Below are positions 17,835-27,584 of a stretch of DNA of 64,000 nt, piece after piece; within the stretch, counting starts at the first letter, position 1; each line of letters opens with the position of its first letter. The notes below the pieces were generated by a model. It was not told the origin of the DNA. It saw nothing but the letters and a program-made list of their open reading frames with translations, and made no database searches. The position numbers were made by a program, and so were the translations under genes. The DNA lies in NCBI GenBank assembly GCA_026416815.1, contig JAOAEJ010000023.1:62001-126000 (forward strand), read 5' to 3'. Origin of the DNA: Clostridia bacterium (GTDB lineage Bacteria > Bacillota > Clostridia > Acetivibrionales > DSM-2933).

Positions 17835-19271
17835 ATGGCACAGGAAAAGAAGCTTGTTGAAGCTATTACGTCTATGAATGAAGATTTTGCTCAGTGGTAT
17901 ACCGATGTTATAAAGAAGGCAGACCTTGTTGACTATTCAAGTATCAGGGGATGTATGATTATCCGCCCCTATGGTTATGCCATATGGGAACACATCCAGA
18001 AGAATCTGGATACCAGGTTTAAGGAAACAGGACATGAAAATGTATACATGCCGATGTTTATTCCCGAAAGCCTTTTAAATAAGGAGAAGGATCACGTAGA
18101 AGGCTTTGCACCGGAGGTTGCATGGGTAACCCATGGTGGAAGTGAGAAGTTGACTGAGAAGCTGTGCGTACGTCCTACATCCGAGACTTTGTTCTGTGAG
18201 CACTACGCAAATATTATCCACTCCTACAGAGATTTGCCTAAGCTTTACAACCAATGGTGTTCCGTTGTTCGTTGGGAAAAAACTACCCGTCCATTCCTAA
18301 GGACTCTGGAGTTTTTGTGGCAGGAGGGTCATACAGCTCATGCTACTGCAGAGGAAGCTCAGGAAGAGACAATCAAAATGCTTAATGTTTATGCAGATTT
18401 CTGCGAAAAAATACTAGCTATACCTGTAGTTAAGGGTAAGAAAACCGAGAAGGAGAAGTTTGCGGGAGCCCATGCTACATATACTATCGAGAGCTTAATG
18501 CATGATGGTAAGGCTCTGCAATCGGGTACCAGCCATAACTTTGGCGATGGTTTTGCTAAGGCCTTCGAAATTCAGTATACCGATAAGAACAATCAGCTTC
18601 AGCATGTGCACCAGACTTCATGGGGGGTGACTACAAGGCTGATTGGTGCTATCATAATGGTACACGGTGACGACAGCGGTCTGGTACTGCCACCGGCGGT
18701 TGCACCTACACAGCTTGTAATCATACCTGTGCAGCAGCATAAGGAAGGTGTACTAGAAAAAGCTAACGAACTGAAGGATAGGTTATCCAAAGTGGCCAGA
18801 GTAAAGATAGACGACAGTGACAAAATGCCGGGCTGGAAATTCAGTGAACATGAGATGAAGGGTGTGCCGCTCCGTCTGGAGATAGGGCCTAAGGATATAG
18901 AAAAGAATCAGGCAGTACTGGTAAGAAGAGACAATAGGGAAAAGGTATTTGTGTCCCTTGATGAACTTGAGACAAAGGTAACTGAGTTATTAGCCGATGT
19001 ACAGAACGGTCTGCTGGAAAAAGCAAGACAAATGAGGGATAAAAAGACCTATATAGCTAAAACTCTGGATGAGTTTGAGAAGACCATCAATGAGACTCCA
19101 GGCTTTATAAAAGCTATGTGGTGCGGTGATAGGGCATGTGAGGACACCGTTAAGGAAAAAACTGCGGCTACTGCACGCTGCATACCTTTTGAGCAGGAGA
19201 AAATATCGGATACCTGTGTGTGCTGCGGAAAAGAAGCAAAGCATATGGTTTATTGGGGTAAAGCATACTAA
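17835..19271 (+). CDS. proS: Prolyl-tRNA synthetase, archaeal/eukaryotic type
   Basis: 478 residues. The ATG at 17835 is chosen with AAGGAG about 11 bases upstream; an in-frame GTG at 17823 overlaps that site. This is the short ProRS form without the bacterial editing insertion. It shows class II motif 2 around [20 protein letters not shown] and motif 3 near [21 protein letters not shown]-terminal domain carries Cys pairs MWCGDRACE and [10 protein letters not shown] for zinc, ending in the Tyr (GKAY) typical of this type. It is controlled by the T-box leader and flanked on both sides by family A MITEs in the same orientation. Confidence 0.96.
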   Translation: MAQEKKLVEAITSMNEDFAQWYTDVIKKADLVDYSSIRGCMIIRPYGYAIWEHIQKNLDTRFKETGHENVYMPMFIPESLLNKEKDHVEGFAPEVAWVTHGGSEKLTEKLCVRPTSETLFCEHYANIIHSYRDLPKLYNQWCSVVRWEKTTRPFLRTLEFLWQEGHTAHATAEEAQEETIKMLNVYADFCEKILAIPVVKGKKTEKEKFAGAHATYTIESLMHDGKALQSGTSHNFGDGFAKAFEIQYTDKNNQLQHVHQTSWGVTTRLIGAIIMVHGDDSGLVLPPAVAPTQLVIIPVQQHKEGVLEKANELKDRLSKVARVKIDDSDKMPGWKFSEHEMKGVPLRLEIGPKDIEKNQAVLVRRDNREKVFVSLDELETKVTELLADVQNGLLEKARQMRDKKTYIAKTLDEFEKTINETPGFIKAMWCGDRACEDTVKEKTAATARCIPFEQEKISDTCVCCGKEAKHMVYWGKAY

Positions 19272-19289
19272 AATAGTATTGGATTTAGG

Positions 19290-19316
19290 GCAGGGTGATA
19301 AACACCCTGCTTTTTA
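19290..19316 (+). terminator. proS terminator
   Basis: GCAGGGTG and CACCCTGC pair around ATAAA, then five T. Confidence 0.9.
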
Positions 19317-19356
19317 TATAGGAAATAAAAAGATTTATTTTTAAGCAATAAATAGA

Positions 19357-19481
19357 TATATAAATTGCAAAAAAGAATCTACAGCGAAGTTCTCCATAAA
19401 TCTTTTTTTGCAATTTGTTACCTTAAGTTATATTACGATAATCAAATTTTTCCTTGTAATATCATTATCGCAACTTAGATA
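19357..19481 (+). mobile_element. MITE family A, copy 2
   Basis: Same orientation and almost the same sequence as the copy at 17369. The right end has drifted (GCAACTTAGATA). It sits just after the proS terminator. Confidence 0.85.
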
Positions 19482-19651
19482 GTTACAAATTATTCACCTA
19501 TTTTATAAAATCACCTCTAGAGGATTTTTTCGAAAGTTTTTAAAATTCTAGAACCTTTATGTAAATAATTCAAGCAAATCTGTCAATACTATTTATTGAA
19601 TTTACTTACTTAATATTTACTTTTATAAAACAGCTAAATTGGAGGGATTTT

Positions 19652-20431
19652 ATGAAGAGGAAAGTGGTCTTATTAGTTGCCCTGACAATTGTATTCTCAA
19701 CAGTGCTGGGATTGGTTGGCTTTGATTCCAAAAACGTTATCGCAGCTGACGCCATACAAAAGGTCAACTTCACAAGTGCTGTAGTTACAGGGGATGCAGT
19801 AAATGTTAGAGAAGGGGCTTCTACAAAATTTCCTGTAGTATGTGTACTTAAGAAAGGTCAAACAGTAAGGGTAATTGGTAAACTTGGTGAATGGTATGCG
19901 GTATACGAGCCTAAGAAAGGCTGCGTTGGAGCTGTATCCGGCGCATATGTGAAGCCTTTGGGAGCTACAGGGCAAGCTCCGGCAGCTCCAAAGCTTGCTG
20001 CCAAAACTCCACCAAAAACAGTGGTGCCTACGGCAGCACCTTCAGGTATAACAAAAGATGAACAGGTTCTGCTCGACTTGGTAAATAAGGCGAGAAGAGA
20101 TGCCGGAGCTGGAGCGTTATCTTTTGATATGAACTTAATGAAGGTGGCAAAGATAAAAGCAAAAGATATGGTAGATAATAACTACTTCTCACACCAGTCA
20201 CCAACATACGGCTCACCCTTTGATATGATGAGACAGTTTGGAGTAAGCTTCAGGACTGCCGGTGAAAATATAGCCGGTAACCAGACTGTAGAAGGAGCAT
20301 TCAAAGCTTGGATGAATTCAGAAGGCCATAAGAAAAACATTCTGAACGGCAACTTCAATTATGTAGGATTCGGTATAGTAGAAAGCCCTACTTACGGAAA
20401 AATGCTGGTGCAGATGTTCATAGGAAGATAA
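19652..20431 (+). CDS. Secreted SH3b - CAP (SCP-like) domain protein
   Basis: 259 residues, GGAGGG site before the ATG. A signal peptide (1-31) is followed by a bacterial SH3 domain (about 42-103: AVNVREGASTKFPVVCVLKK, then GEWYAVYEPKKGCVGAVSGAYV). A Pro/Ala linker leads to a CAP/SCP domain (about 138-258). CAP hallmarks are EQVLLDLVNKARRDAG, NNYFSHQSPTYGSPFDMM, AGENIAG, and AFKAWMNSEGHKKNILN. SH3b domains bind cell-wall peptides. Many Clostridia and Bacillus relatives (YkwD/SafA type) act at the wall or spore coat. Enzymatic activity of the CAP domain is not established. Confidence 0.93.
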   Translation: MKRKVVLLVALTIVFSTVLGLVGFDSKNVIAADAIQKVNFTSAVVTGDAVNVREGASTKFPVVCVLKKGQTVRVIGKLGEWYAVYEPKKGCVGAVSGAYVKPLGATGQAPAAPKLAAKTPPKTVVPTAAPSGITKDEQVLLDLVNKARRDAGAGALSFDMNLMKVAKIKAKDMVDNNYFSHQSPTYGSPFDMMRQFGVSFRTAGENIAGNQTVEGAFKAWMNSEGHKKNILNGNFNYVGFGIVESPTYGKMLVQMFIGR

Positions 20432-20449
20432 GTACATCAAAATTAATGA

Positions 20450-20474
20450 GGAGGGGTGGAATTTCCGCCCCTCC
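20450..20474. terminator. Bidirectional terminator
   Basis: GGAGGGG and CCCCTCC pair around TGGAATTTCCG between converging genes. Confidence 0.8.
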
Positions 20475-20477
20475 TTG

Positions 20478-21422
20478 CTATTTATTCTTAGTTTTAAATT
20501 CCGGCTCCACTTCAAGTACTTTCCCTTTAAGATAGTTTAGGATACCTGCGTTTTTAAAGTCAAATACAAGCTTGTATGCCCATAAAGCCTGGTATTTGGC
20601 ACCAGCAGAGCGATTTACAGCATTAGTGCCGTATTTGCCGTCACCTATGATAGGATGACCTATGTGTGCAAGGTGGGCCCTGATCTGGTGGGTACGTCCG
20701 GTTACCAGTTCAACCTCCAGCCTCGCTATATCGTCCTGATGGGACAGGACCATGTATCGTGTAATTATCTCTACCGAATCACGGGTTTTCTTGTCACTTA
20801 CGAATACCCTGCTTTTCTTTTCATCTTTTTCAAGGTAAGCTTTCAGTTCTGCCGATTCCTTTTCAGGAACACCTTTTACAAGGCACTGATAATACTTCTT
20901 AATTTCTCTGGTCTTCATTTTATCCAATATAATCTTCAAAGTATCATCATCTTTCGCTATCATAACCAAACCACCGGTATTCCTGTCGAGCCTGTGACAC
21001 AGTGATGGAGGAAAGGACGACCGGGAAGTAGGGTTGTATTCGCCCTTTTCCTTGAGGTAGCTTTGTACCAAATCAATTAGGGTATTTGACGACTGCTCAC
21101 GATCGGGGTGTACCGGGATACCCTGCTCCTTATTGACTACAAGTATGTGCTTATCCTCATAGACTACGGTAAAGCCTTTGTTTAGCGTAAATTCACCGCT
21201 ATCTTGAGGGCTTCCGTCGAGTATTTCGTCTACTATATATATGTCCAGCTTATCACCGGGCATTACTGTATAATCCTCTTTGATTCTCACGCCGTTCGCC
21301 TTTATATCCTTTTTCCTAAGTGCCTTATATACAGCACTCATAGGTACATGGGGGAAGATCTCTTTGAGTACTCTGTCAATGCGTTTGTTTGCCTGCTCCT
21401 GCTTAATTACTATTGTCCGCAT
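20478..21422 (-). CDS. RluA-family pseudouridine synthase
   Basis: 314 residues. An N-terminal S4 RNA-binding domain (about 12-70; KRIDRVLKEIFPHVPMSAVY) precedes the catalytic domain (about 85-300). The catalytic Asp is in the invariant motif HRLDRNTGGLV. RTHQIRAHLAHIGHPIIGD is the other signature. It isomerises uridine in rRNA or tRNA. RluC and RluD share this layout, and I cannot tell which site it modifies. Its start follows the terminator of the upstream gene, so it has its own promoter. Confidence 0.93.
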   Translation of the reverse strand: MRTIVIKQEQANKRIDRVLKEIFPHVPMSAVYKALRKKDIKANGVRIKEDYTVMPGDKLDIYIVDEILDGSPQDSGEFTLNKGFTVVYEDKHILVVNKEQGIPVHPDREQSSNTLIDLVQSYLKEKGEYNPTSRSSFPPSLCHRLDRNTGGLVMIAKDDDTLKIILDKMKTREIKKYYQCLVKGVPEKESAELKAYLEKDEKKSRVFVSDKKTRDSVEIITRYMVLSHQDDIARLEVELVTGRTHQIRAHLAHIGHPIIGDGKYGTNAVNRSAGAKYQALWAYKLVFDFKNAGILNYLKGKVLEVEPEFKTKNK

Positions 21423-21448
21423 GTGGTGAATTCTCCTTACACTTAAAA

Positions 21449-21472
21449 GGCCTCACCGCTTAGGGGGAGGCC
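21449..21472 (-). terminator. Terminator after the nucleotidyltransferase fusion gene
   Basis: GGCCTC and GAGGCC arms flank a short loop; on the minus strand the stem is followed by TTTT. Confidence 0.75.
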
Positions 21473-21487
21473 AATGTTTTTTAGTTG

Positions 21488-23932
21488 CTATGAGTTAATT
21501 ATGGATTTTATTTTCTCAAGGTATTTAATGGATAGCTCCTCAGCTATCTCCGGCGATTCTCCTTCAGAGTATACCCTGCACATTGGCATTTCTGCATCGG
21601 GAATGACAAGGGCCCATCCGTTTTTAAATACAAATCTCACTCCGTCCAGAAGCTCTATTTTATCCTCATTTTCAGTTATTAGTGTTCTCATAACCTTGCC
21701 TTTTAATTCCCAAGGACAGAATATAGTTTTCTTACTTACATAAAAACTTGGTATTTCTTCTAACGTTGAAGTTAGAGAAGTATCGTGCGAGCAAAGGTAC
21801 TCTATTATTTTTACCAATCCTGCAAGGGCATCGAAGTTTAACAGGAATTGATTCATGTTATCACGGTTTTTATAAAGGTTATGGGTTAACATTTGCTCCA
21901 TTACAGCCCTTTGGGAAGTCTTTGTTCTAATGACCTTGCTGCAATTGTACTTTTGTGCCATGCTTTCAATAATTGAGGGTGCAGTTACCGGAACGAACAC
22001 CTTGGCATTAGGCATACTTTTAAACATTACTAATGATGTCAGCGAGAGGAATAAATCATCCTTTACCAGGTTGCCGTTTTTATCAATCAATACAAGGGTT
22101 TCACCATTACTGTCAATAAAAGCAGCGAAATCGGCATTGGTATTGTTAAGTTCCTCTACTATGGTGTCTTTTGCATTTAGCTTGGTTGATGAAAAGCTCA
22201 CTACTTTACAGCCTATATCGGTCAACATTGGTATAACAAGAGAAATAACAAAGTCCGAAGGAGAGGTAACACATATCTTCGGGCTTCTTTCCCTTATTTG
22301 AGTGACATCTATCTCATTTAGTATCGAGCGCATATAATAGCTGTTGAAGTCGGTAATATTATTCAGTCTGCTTATTTCGTCACCGGAGCAGCGCTTAAAG
22401 TCTTCTCTGAAGAAAGCATTTTCAATCTTTCTTTCCATGACACGGCTTATACTTGCTCCCTTTGAATCCATAAAGTCAACATGGAGCTTGTTGGGGTCAT
22501 CATTACTGAGCTTTATATGGATGCCGCCTTCCACTGAGAGGAAGTTTATAGCGTGTCGGCATATGGGCGTTAGAAGGCTGCTCATATTAAACACTTCCAC
22601 TCCTACCGAAAGTATGCCTGATACAAAGGCATGCTTGAACATCCTGGCGGAGTTTGAGGTGGTGGAGCTTACCACGACCTTAGAGCCTTTTTTCATCGTT
22701 GACCCATAGGCAGCTCCAAGCCTAGTAGCAAATTCAGGAGATATGTCTACGTTTATAATACCTGAGAGTCCGTTTTCCCCAAAAACCGTCTTTGCGTGCT
22801 TCGAGCCCCATATAATATTCCTATCCACTATCGCGAGAGGATCTACCGATTTTTGCGGCCAGATTTTAATATTTGGCTTTATTATTACCCTTTCATTAAT
22901 AAGGCAGTTATCACCTATTACAGCATTTTCAAATATCGATACAAAGCGCTTAAGTTTTATTTTATCACAGAGTATACTTGCCCTGATTTCAGCCCCATAT
23001 TCTATGAAATTGTTTTGCCAGATAACACTTCTTTTGATAGAAACTTTATCTTCTATAATGTTGTTGTTGCCTATGATAGAAAAACTATCAATTTCAGCAA
23101 CGGCTCCGATACGGCAGTTATGGCCTATTATACACGGCCCTTTAATTTTAGCACTGGGATCTATCACAGTACCGTTTCCTACCCATACGCCCTTGCTTAT
23201 TTCAGTTGCGTTGATAGAAATATTCAGCTTTTCTTCCAATACATCATAATGGGCTTGAAGGTAGGCGCTTAGATCACCTATGTCGCACCAGTAATCGGAG
23301 GTTACATATCCGTACATAGGATCTTTGTTTGCAAGCAGCATAGGGAACAAATTCTCACTGAAGTCAAATTTCTTTCCTTTATCAAAGTATTTTAAGACTT
23401 CAGGCTCAAGAATATATGTACCCGTATTGACAGTATCGCTGAACACTTCACCCCAGCTTGGCTTTTCAAGAAATCCGGTTATCGATCCATCCTTATTGGT
23501 GATCACAACTCCATATTCCAATGGAACATCTACTTTGGTCAGCACAAGCGTAGCCTTTGATTGCTTCTGCCTATGATATTCTATAGCGTTAGCCAGATTT
23601 ATGTCGGTAAGGGAGTCACCGCTGATGACAATAAAAGTCTGATCCAGAAAGGCTTCTGCATTTTTAACACTTCCTGCAGTTCCCAGTGGAGTATCTTCGG
23701 TAAAATAATGAAGATTTACCCCAAAGCTTGACCCGTTTCCGAAATAATCTTTAATCTTCTGGGGAAGATACATAAGGGTTACACCTATTTCGGTAATCCC
23801 ATAAGACTTAAGTAAGTTGATAATGTGCTCCATTATAGGCTTATTCATTACCGGCACCATCGGTTTGGGAAGATCGCATGTAAGAGGACGCAGCCTGGAA
23901 CCTTCTCCACCAGCCATAATAATAGCTTTCAT
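21488..23932 (-). CDS. Sugar-1-phosphate nucleotidyltransferase fused to a phosphomannomutase-like domain
   Basis: 814 residues. The ATG at 23932 is chosen (AAAGGG site); an upstream ATG at 23971 lacks one. The nucleotidyltransferase domain (1-235) starts with [18 protein letters not shown]. Left-handed beta-helix hexapeptide repeats follow (about 245-360). The remaining 440 residues resemble the alpha-D-phosphohexomutase fold. The catalytic phosphoserine loop (TASHNP in true mutases) is not recognisable; the aligned region reads [13 protein letters not shown]. This long form is often annotated mannose-1-phosphate guanylyltransferase. The substrate is unproven, and the mutase half may be regulatory. 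Confidence 0.88.
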   Translation of the reverse strand: MKAIIMAGGEGSRLRPLTCDLPKPMVPVMNKPIMEHIINLLKSYGITEIGVTLMYLPQKIKDYFGNGSSFGVNLHYFTEDTPLGTAGSVKNAEAFLDQTFIVISGDSLTDINLANAIEYHRQKQSKATLVLTKVDVPLEYGVVITNKDGSITGFLEKPSWGEVFSDTVNTGTYILEPEVLKYFDKGKKFDFSENLFPMLLANKDPMYGYVTSDYWCDIGDLSAYLQAHYDVLEEKLNISINATEISKGVWVGNGTVIDPSAKIKGPCIIGHNCRIGAVAEIDSFSIIGNNNIIEDKVSIKRSVIWQNNFIEYGAEIRASILCDKIKLKRFVSIFENAVIGDNCLINERVIIKPNIKIWPQKSVDPLAIVDRNIIWGSKHAKTVFGENGLSGIINVDISPEFATRLGAAYGSTMKKGSKVVVSSTTSNSARMFKHAFVSGILSVGVEVFNMSSLLTPICRHAINFLSVEGGIHIKLSNDDPNKLHVDFMDSKGASISRVMERKIENAFFREDFKRCSGDEISRLNNITDFNSYYMRSILNEIDVTQIRERSPKICVTSPSDFVISLVIPMLTDIGCKVVSFSSTKLNAKDTIVEELNNTNADFAAFIDSNGETLVLIDKNGNLVKDDLFLSLTSLVMFKSMPNAKVFVPVTAPSIIESMAQKYNCSKVIRTKTSQRAVMEQMLTHNLYKNRDNMNQFLLNFDALAGLVKIIEYLCSHDTSLTSTLEEIPSFYVSKKTIFCPWELKGKVMRTLITENEDKIELLDGVRFVFKNGWALVIPDAEMPMCRVYSEGESPEIAEELSIKYLEKIKSIINS

Positions 23933-24260
23933 TCGGCTCACCCTTTCTTTATGTTTAGAAATACCTGTCATACTTTTAATGTTTTGAAAGCTACATAATT
24001 GGGTTTAAGCCCCGAGCTTACCCTATATAACGCATACTAATTTATTAAGAATGCAGAATATAACATGTTAATTCTGTGAGTATATGATGTATTCTTAATA
24101 AATCACTATTATAGATTCAACAAAGATGTTATCGACTCGACTAATAATCAAAATACTAATTCCAATACTCTCAAAACCCTATATTTTTAGCATACTTGTA
24201 ATATAATTAATATTCAATAAAAGTTTAAAAAATCCTTTAGAAATTTGAAAAAAGTTATAC

Positions 24261-24289
24261 TTGACATAAAGTGTTTTACGTTGTATAAG
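24261..24289 (+). promoter_or_regulatory. Sigma-A-type promoter on the plus strand
   Basis: TTGACA, a 17-base spacer, then TATAAG. It points away from the minus-strand genes and has no plus-strand gene for over 1 kb, so it may drive a small or antisense RNA. Confidence 0.55.
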
Positions 24290-24325
24290 AAAGCTGCAAA
24301 TGAATTTAATAGAATGGTTTGGGGG

Positions 24326-24360
24326 ATTATGCAGTTGAAGTATTATTTCAACTGCATAAT
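24326..24360 (+). repeat. Perfect 14-bp palindrome downstream of the orphan promoter
   Basis: ATTATGCAGTTGAA and TTCAACTGCATAAT pair around a 7-base loop. It starts about 37 bases after the -10 box. There is no T tract after it. Confidence 0.7.
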
Positions 24361-24419
24361 GAATTTAAAAACACGGATGTAAAGTCTTTTTGGAAGAAAC
24401 AATGAAAAACTGATTTCAT

Positions 24420-24788
24420 TTAGATATTTCCGCCAAAACTTCTAAGTATACCTTTTACATCATCAACTTTTTCATCATCCACGTTCACAAAAAGCCGTGT
24501 ATGCGCATCGTCTTGAATTTCCTTATATGATCCCATACCGCTTACCATTGGGTCGGCGGCAATCAGCGAGGCCTTACCGATGTTGTAAATATGACCGTTT
24601 GATTTTAGCACAAGCGCCGATAAGCTTGGTGCATTTGTAGAGCCGGCAAAATTTATTTCCTCAGAAAATTCATCATAAAAGGATTCGGTTATATCCAGGT
24701 ATGCCTGCTTATAACCCATATTTTTTAAGGCTTCTACTGCCTTGGTTGCTTCCAGCATATTATCAAAACCGACACTGATCTTGCGCAT
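24420..24788 (-). CDS. Small cytoplasmic protein, possibly general-stress-17M/YflT-like
   Basis: 122 residues, GGAGG-type site before the ATG. The opening MRKISVGFDNMLEATKAVEAL, followed by a KNMGY turn, looks like an alpha/beta fold with N-terminal strand and helix. This recalls the general-stress-protein 17M (YflT) family that scans for paired subunits, but the likeness is weak. The end (DDEKVDDVKGILRSFGGNI) gives the matching second helix. No signal peptide or membrane part. The orphan plus-strand promoter at 24261 could produce antisense RNA across it. Confidence 0.65.
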   Translation of the reverse strand: MRKISVGFDNMLEATKAVEALKNMGYKQAYLDITESFYDEFSEEINFAGSTNAPSLSALVLKSNGHIYNIGKASLIAADPMVSGMGSYKEIQDDAHTRLFVNVDDEKVDDVKGILRSFGGNI

Positions 24789-25374
24789 TGGATTACCTCC
24801 TTATGGTCAGTGAAATGCGGATTGGTTTACGAATTAATTACTGTGTGTAGTGAAATGCAGGTTAAAATTAAATGTAGCATATTTATTTTTTGTAGAGCTC
24901 ATTATATTATTCATAGATTAGTAGTACTTTGTTAAGTTCTTTGTAGTATTAAAAGTCCAAGAAAATATTTCCAATTTTTATTTATCCAAACTTGAATTTT
25001 TGCCGACATTAAAGTATAATAAGAAATAGAAATTTGACATTTTTCATTATTTTTCGAAGGGTATCGCAATTAATTAATATATACTATACACAGTTCATTC
25101 ATGAGATATGTACAATCCTTTTTATTAAGATCACTAAATAACAACTTAAACATAATAAGTTTCGGTATTTATTGTTTGAGAAGATTGCAGTTTAGCAATC
25201 ACAAGCAGAAGTCTTCCTATGGCAAGAAAACTATGGATAGTTTAGGTTGAAAGTGATTTTATCCAGCCAGGCAAGTCGCACTTACCACAGCTCATTGCCT
25301 GACGGTCAATCACTAAGTTCAACCTAAACTATCCGTACTCATAGTATAATTATAAATGTGGAGAAATAAAAATT
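24789..25374. other. Intergenic stretch upstream of the HD-GYP gene
   Basis: Very AT-rich. It holds the family C palindromic element at 25233-25336. Otherwise I see no ORF, RNA fold or clear promoter. Confidence 0.6.
25233..25336. mobile_element. MITE family C, copy 1
   Basis: About 104 bases with inverted ends TGGATAGTTTAGGTTGAA and TTCAACCTAAACTATCC. The centre holds CAGGCAAG..ACTTACC..CATTGCCTG. The same element at 41134-41335 is interrupted by a family B element. Confidence 0.8.
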
Positions 25375-27234
25375 ATGAAGATGCGAAAAGTATGGTTCTG
25401 TTTGTTGATTACCTTAGCTGTACTCATGGGCCTGTCTGGTTGTGAAACTAAGAGCAGCGTCACGGCTGTAAAGAACGGTGTAATTGACTTGAGGAGCTGG
25501 GATTTTAATAGAGGCGGAACACTGACGCTTAACGGTGAATGGGAGTTTTACTGGAGCCATTTGCTGGAGCCGAAAGACTTCCATAGTAATAACAGTCTTC
25601 CGGGAGCTTACTATATAAAAGTTCCCGCACCATGGGCAAATACTAAGGTAAATGAAAAGAATCTAACATCTACCGGATATGGAACCTATAAACTCAATAT
25701 AAAAATTGATGAAAGCGAGAGAGGTACTTATAAAGCTGTCTATATACCTGAAGTGCGGAGTGCTTATAAGCTTTGGATTAACGGGGACCTGCTTGCTACA
25801 AGCGGAACTGTGGGCAAAAACAGGAAGGAAATGGTAGCCCAGAATCTGCCTAAAATCGTAGTGTTCAAAGTGGAAAGTAATGAAATTCAAATAATAATGC
25901 AGGTATCAAATTTTTACCAAAAAGCAGGGGGGATTTGGCGGGAAATCAGTCTTGGGGATTATGACCGGATTAGTGCCAAAAGCCGCAATCGGATTGCACT
26001 GGACCTATTTGTTGCCGGTAGTCTGATTATTATGGGGTTCTACTACTTGGGCATATACTTTTTGCGTAAAAAAGAGCAATCGGCATTATTTTTCGGGATA
26101 CTATGTACGTCTATGGGATTTGTGAGCTTTCTGTATGGCGAAATATATCTGATTCAAGTATTTCCGGCACTGAACTGGGAATGGTTTATTAAAATGAATT
26201 ACATAGGTGTTTTAATAAGCCTGGTAGCTTTTTTGAAGTTTGTACACTCTCTTTTTCCTGATGAGTTTAGCAGATATGTGATACGTATAAATGAATTGGT
26301 GAGTTTGGCTTTTGGTGTGGTGGTAATAGCTACGCCGGCTTTAATCCATAATAAAGCTTTCGATTTTTTTCAAGCACTAATGGTAGCGGACGCAATTTAT
26401 GTGATGATTGTATTTGTTCTGGCTATGAAGAGGAAAAGGGATGGAGCTGTAATTGCTTGCTCCGGGGGAACGATAGTTGTTTTGACGACAATTAACGATA
26501 TGTTATACAACAGTAGTATAATTCACACAGGAGATATTACTGCTTATGGAATATTTACTTTCCTTTTAAGTCAGTCTTTTGTACTGTCAAAAAAGTATTC
26601 AAATGCCTTTAATGCGGTGGAGGAGCTATCTGTTGAGATTGTACAGACACAAAAGGAGGTTATCTTTACCCTTGGCGAAATTGCCGAGACACGGTCAAAA
26701 GAAACGGGCAACCACGTCAAGAGGGTGGCGGAATACTCAAAGCTTCTTGCGCTGAAATACGGCTTGTCTGCAGATGAAGCGGAGCTGATAAAGCTTGCTG
26801 CACCTATGCATGATATAGGAAAGGTCGCTATATCCGATACTATATTGAACAAGCCGGGAAAGTTGACGCCGGAGGAATTTGAAATAATGAAAACCCACTC
26901 CGCAATCGGTTATGAAATGTTAAAGCATTCAAACAGGCCTATTATTAAAGCAGCAGCAATTATTACCCTCCAGCACCATGAAAAGTATAACGGCAAGGGT
27001 TATCCTCAAGGGCTAAAGGGGGAGGAGATACATCTTTACGGTAGGATAACTGCTGTAGCTGATGTGTTCGATGCTTTAGCCAGTGAACGTGTATATAAAA
27101 AGGCGTGGGAGCTGGATAAGATTTTAGAACTGTTTGAGAAAGAAAGAGGGGAACACTTTGACCCTAAATTAATAGATATCTTTTTTCATAACCTGGACGA
27201 TTTCGTGGAGATAAAAAATAAGTATACCGATTAG
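25375..27234 (+). CDS. Membrane HD-GYP protein with 7TM-DISM-like sensor
   Basis: 619 residues. The N-terminus is a lipoprotein-like signal (LMGLSGC). A galactose-binding-like extracytoplasmic domain (about 35-190) with SWDFNRGGTLTLNGEWEFYW and APWANTKVN follows. About seven membrane helices (205-395) come next. The cytoplasmic HD-GYP domain (about 425-615) has TGNHVKRVAEYS, HDIGKVAI, HHEKYNGKGYPQGL and DVFDALASERVYKKAW, all metal and family motifs intact. It should hydrolyse cyclic di-GMP in response to an extracellular cue, probably a carbohydrate or related ligand. A PilZ protein and a GEMM riboswitch elsewhere in the window belong to the same signalling network. Confidence 0.93.
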   Translation: MKMRKVWFCLLITLAVLMGLSGCETKSSVTAVKNGVIDLRSWDFNRGGTLTLNGEWEFYWSHLLEPKDFHSNNSLPGAYYIKVPAPWANTKVNEKNLTSTGYGTYKLNIKIDESERGTYKAVYIPEVRSAYKLWINGDLLATSGTVGKNRKEMVAQNLPKIVVFKVESNEIQIIMQVSNFYQKAGGIWREISLGDYDRISAKSRNRIALDLFVAGSLIIMGFYYLGIYFLRKKEQSALFFGILCTSMGFVSFLYGEIYLIQVFPALNWEWFIKMNYIGVLISLVAFLKFVHSLFPDEFSRYVIRINELVSLAFGVVVIATPALIHNKAFDFFQALMVADAIYVMIVFVLAMKRKRDGAVIACSGGTIVVLTTINDMLYNSSIIHTGDITAYGIFTFLLSQSFVLSKKYSNAFNAVEELSVEIVQTQKEVIFTLGEIAETRSKETGNHVKRVAEYSKLLALKYGLSADEAELIKLAAPMHDIGKVAISDTILNKPGKLTPEEFEIMKTHSAIGYEMLKHSNRPIIKAAAIITLQHHEKYNGKGYPQGLKGEEIHLYGRITAVADVFDALASERVYKKAWELDKILELFEKERGEHFDPKLIDIFFHNLDDFVEIKNKYTD

Positions 27235-27267
27235 CCGGAACTATATAAATAGTTTACGTAAGACATT

Positions 27268-27348
27268 AAATTGGGGGTGCAGGGCGCGTAGCTCTCCTGC
27301 TTGCGGCTTTGCCGCAAAATAAAGCTTCCCTTCCCCGGGAAGGGGCAG
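27268..27348. repeat. GC-rich hairpin-forming patch
   Basis: TTGCGGC/GCCGCAA and CCCTTCCCC/GGGAAGGGG form adjacent hairpins in an otherwise AT-rich gap. It differs from the GC-rich repeat at 6948. No second copy was seen. Confidence 0.5.
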
Positions 27349-27408
27349 GGGTAGGGGCAAGATATTTTTTGTTTTATGGTTAACTATCTATGATATATGA
27401 TTATTATT

Positions 27409-27452
27409 AAAAGCAGCACTCAGAAGAATAAAAGTCTGAGTGCTGCTTTTTT
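27409..27452 (+). terminator. Strong terminator
   Basis: AAAGCAGCACTCAGA and TCTGAGTGCTGCTTT form a 15-bp stem followed by T residues. It lies about 170 bases after the HD-GYP stop codon. Confidence 0.9.
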
Positions 27453-27584
27453 GTAGATTTTATCAAAATACTTTAATACAAATGAATTTTTGACTTCCAG
27501 GTATATAATAGGTTAGTATAATAGTGTAACTTTAATAGGAAAGATACTTAATATTAAGTTCAATTTATACAAGGAGAGTAGTAA

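Larger units (their letters stand above)
23933..24419. other. Intergenic stretch with an orphan promoter and palindrome
   Basis: About 490 AT-rich bases between two minus-strand genes. No ORF with a ribosome binding site was found. The only organised signals are the plus-strand promoter at 24261-24289 and the palindrome at 24326-24360. Confidence 0.6.
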
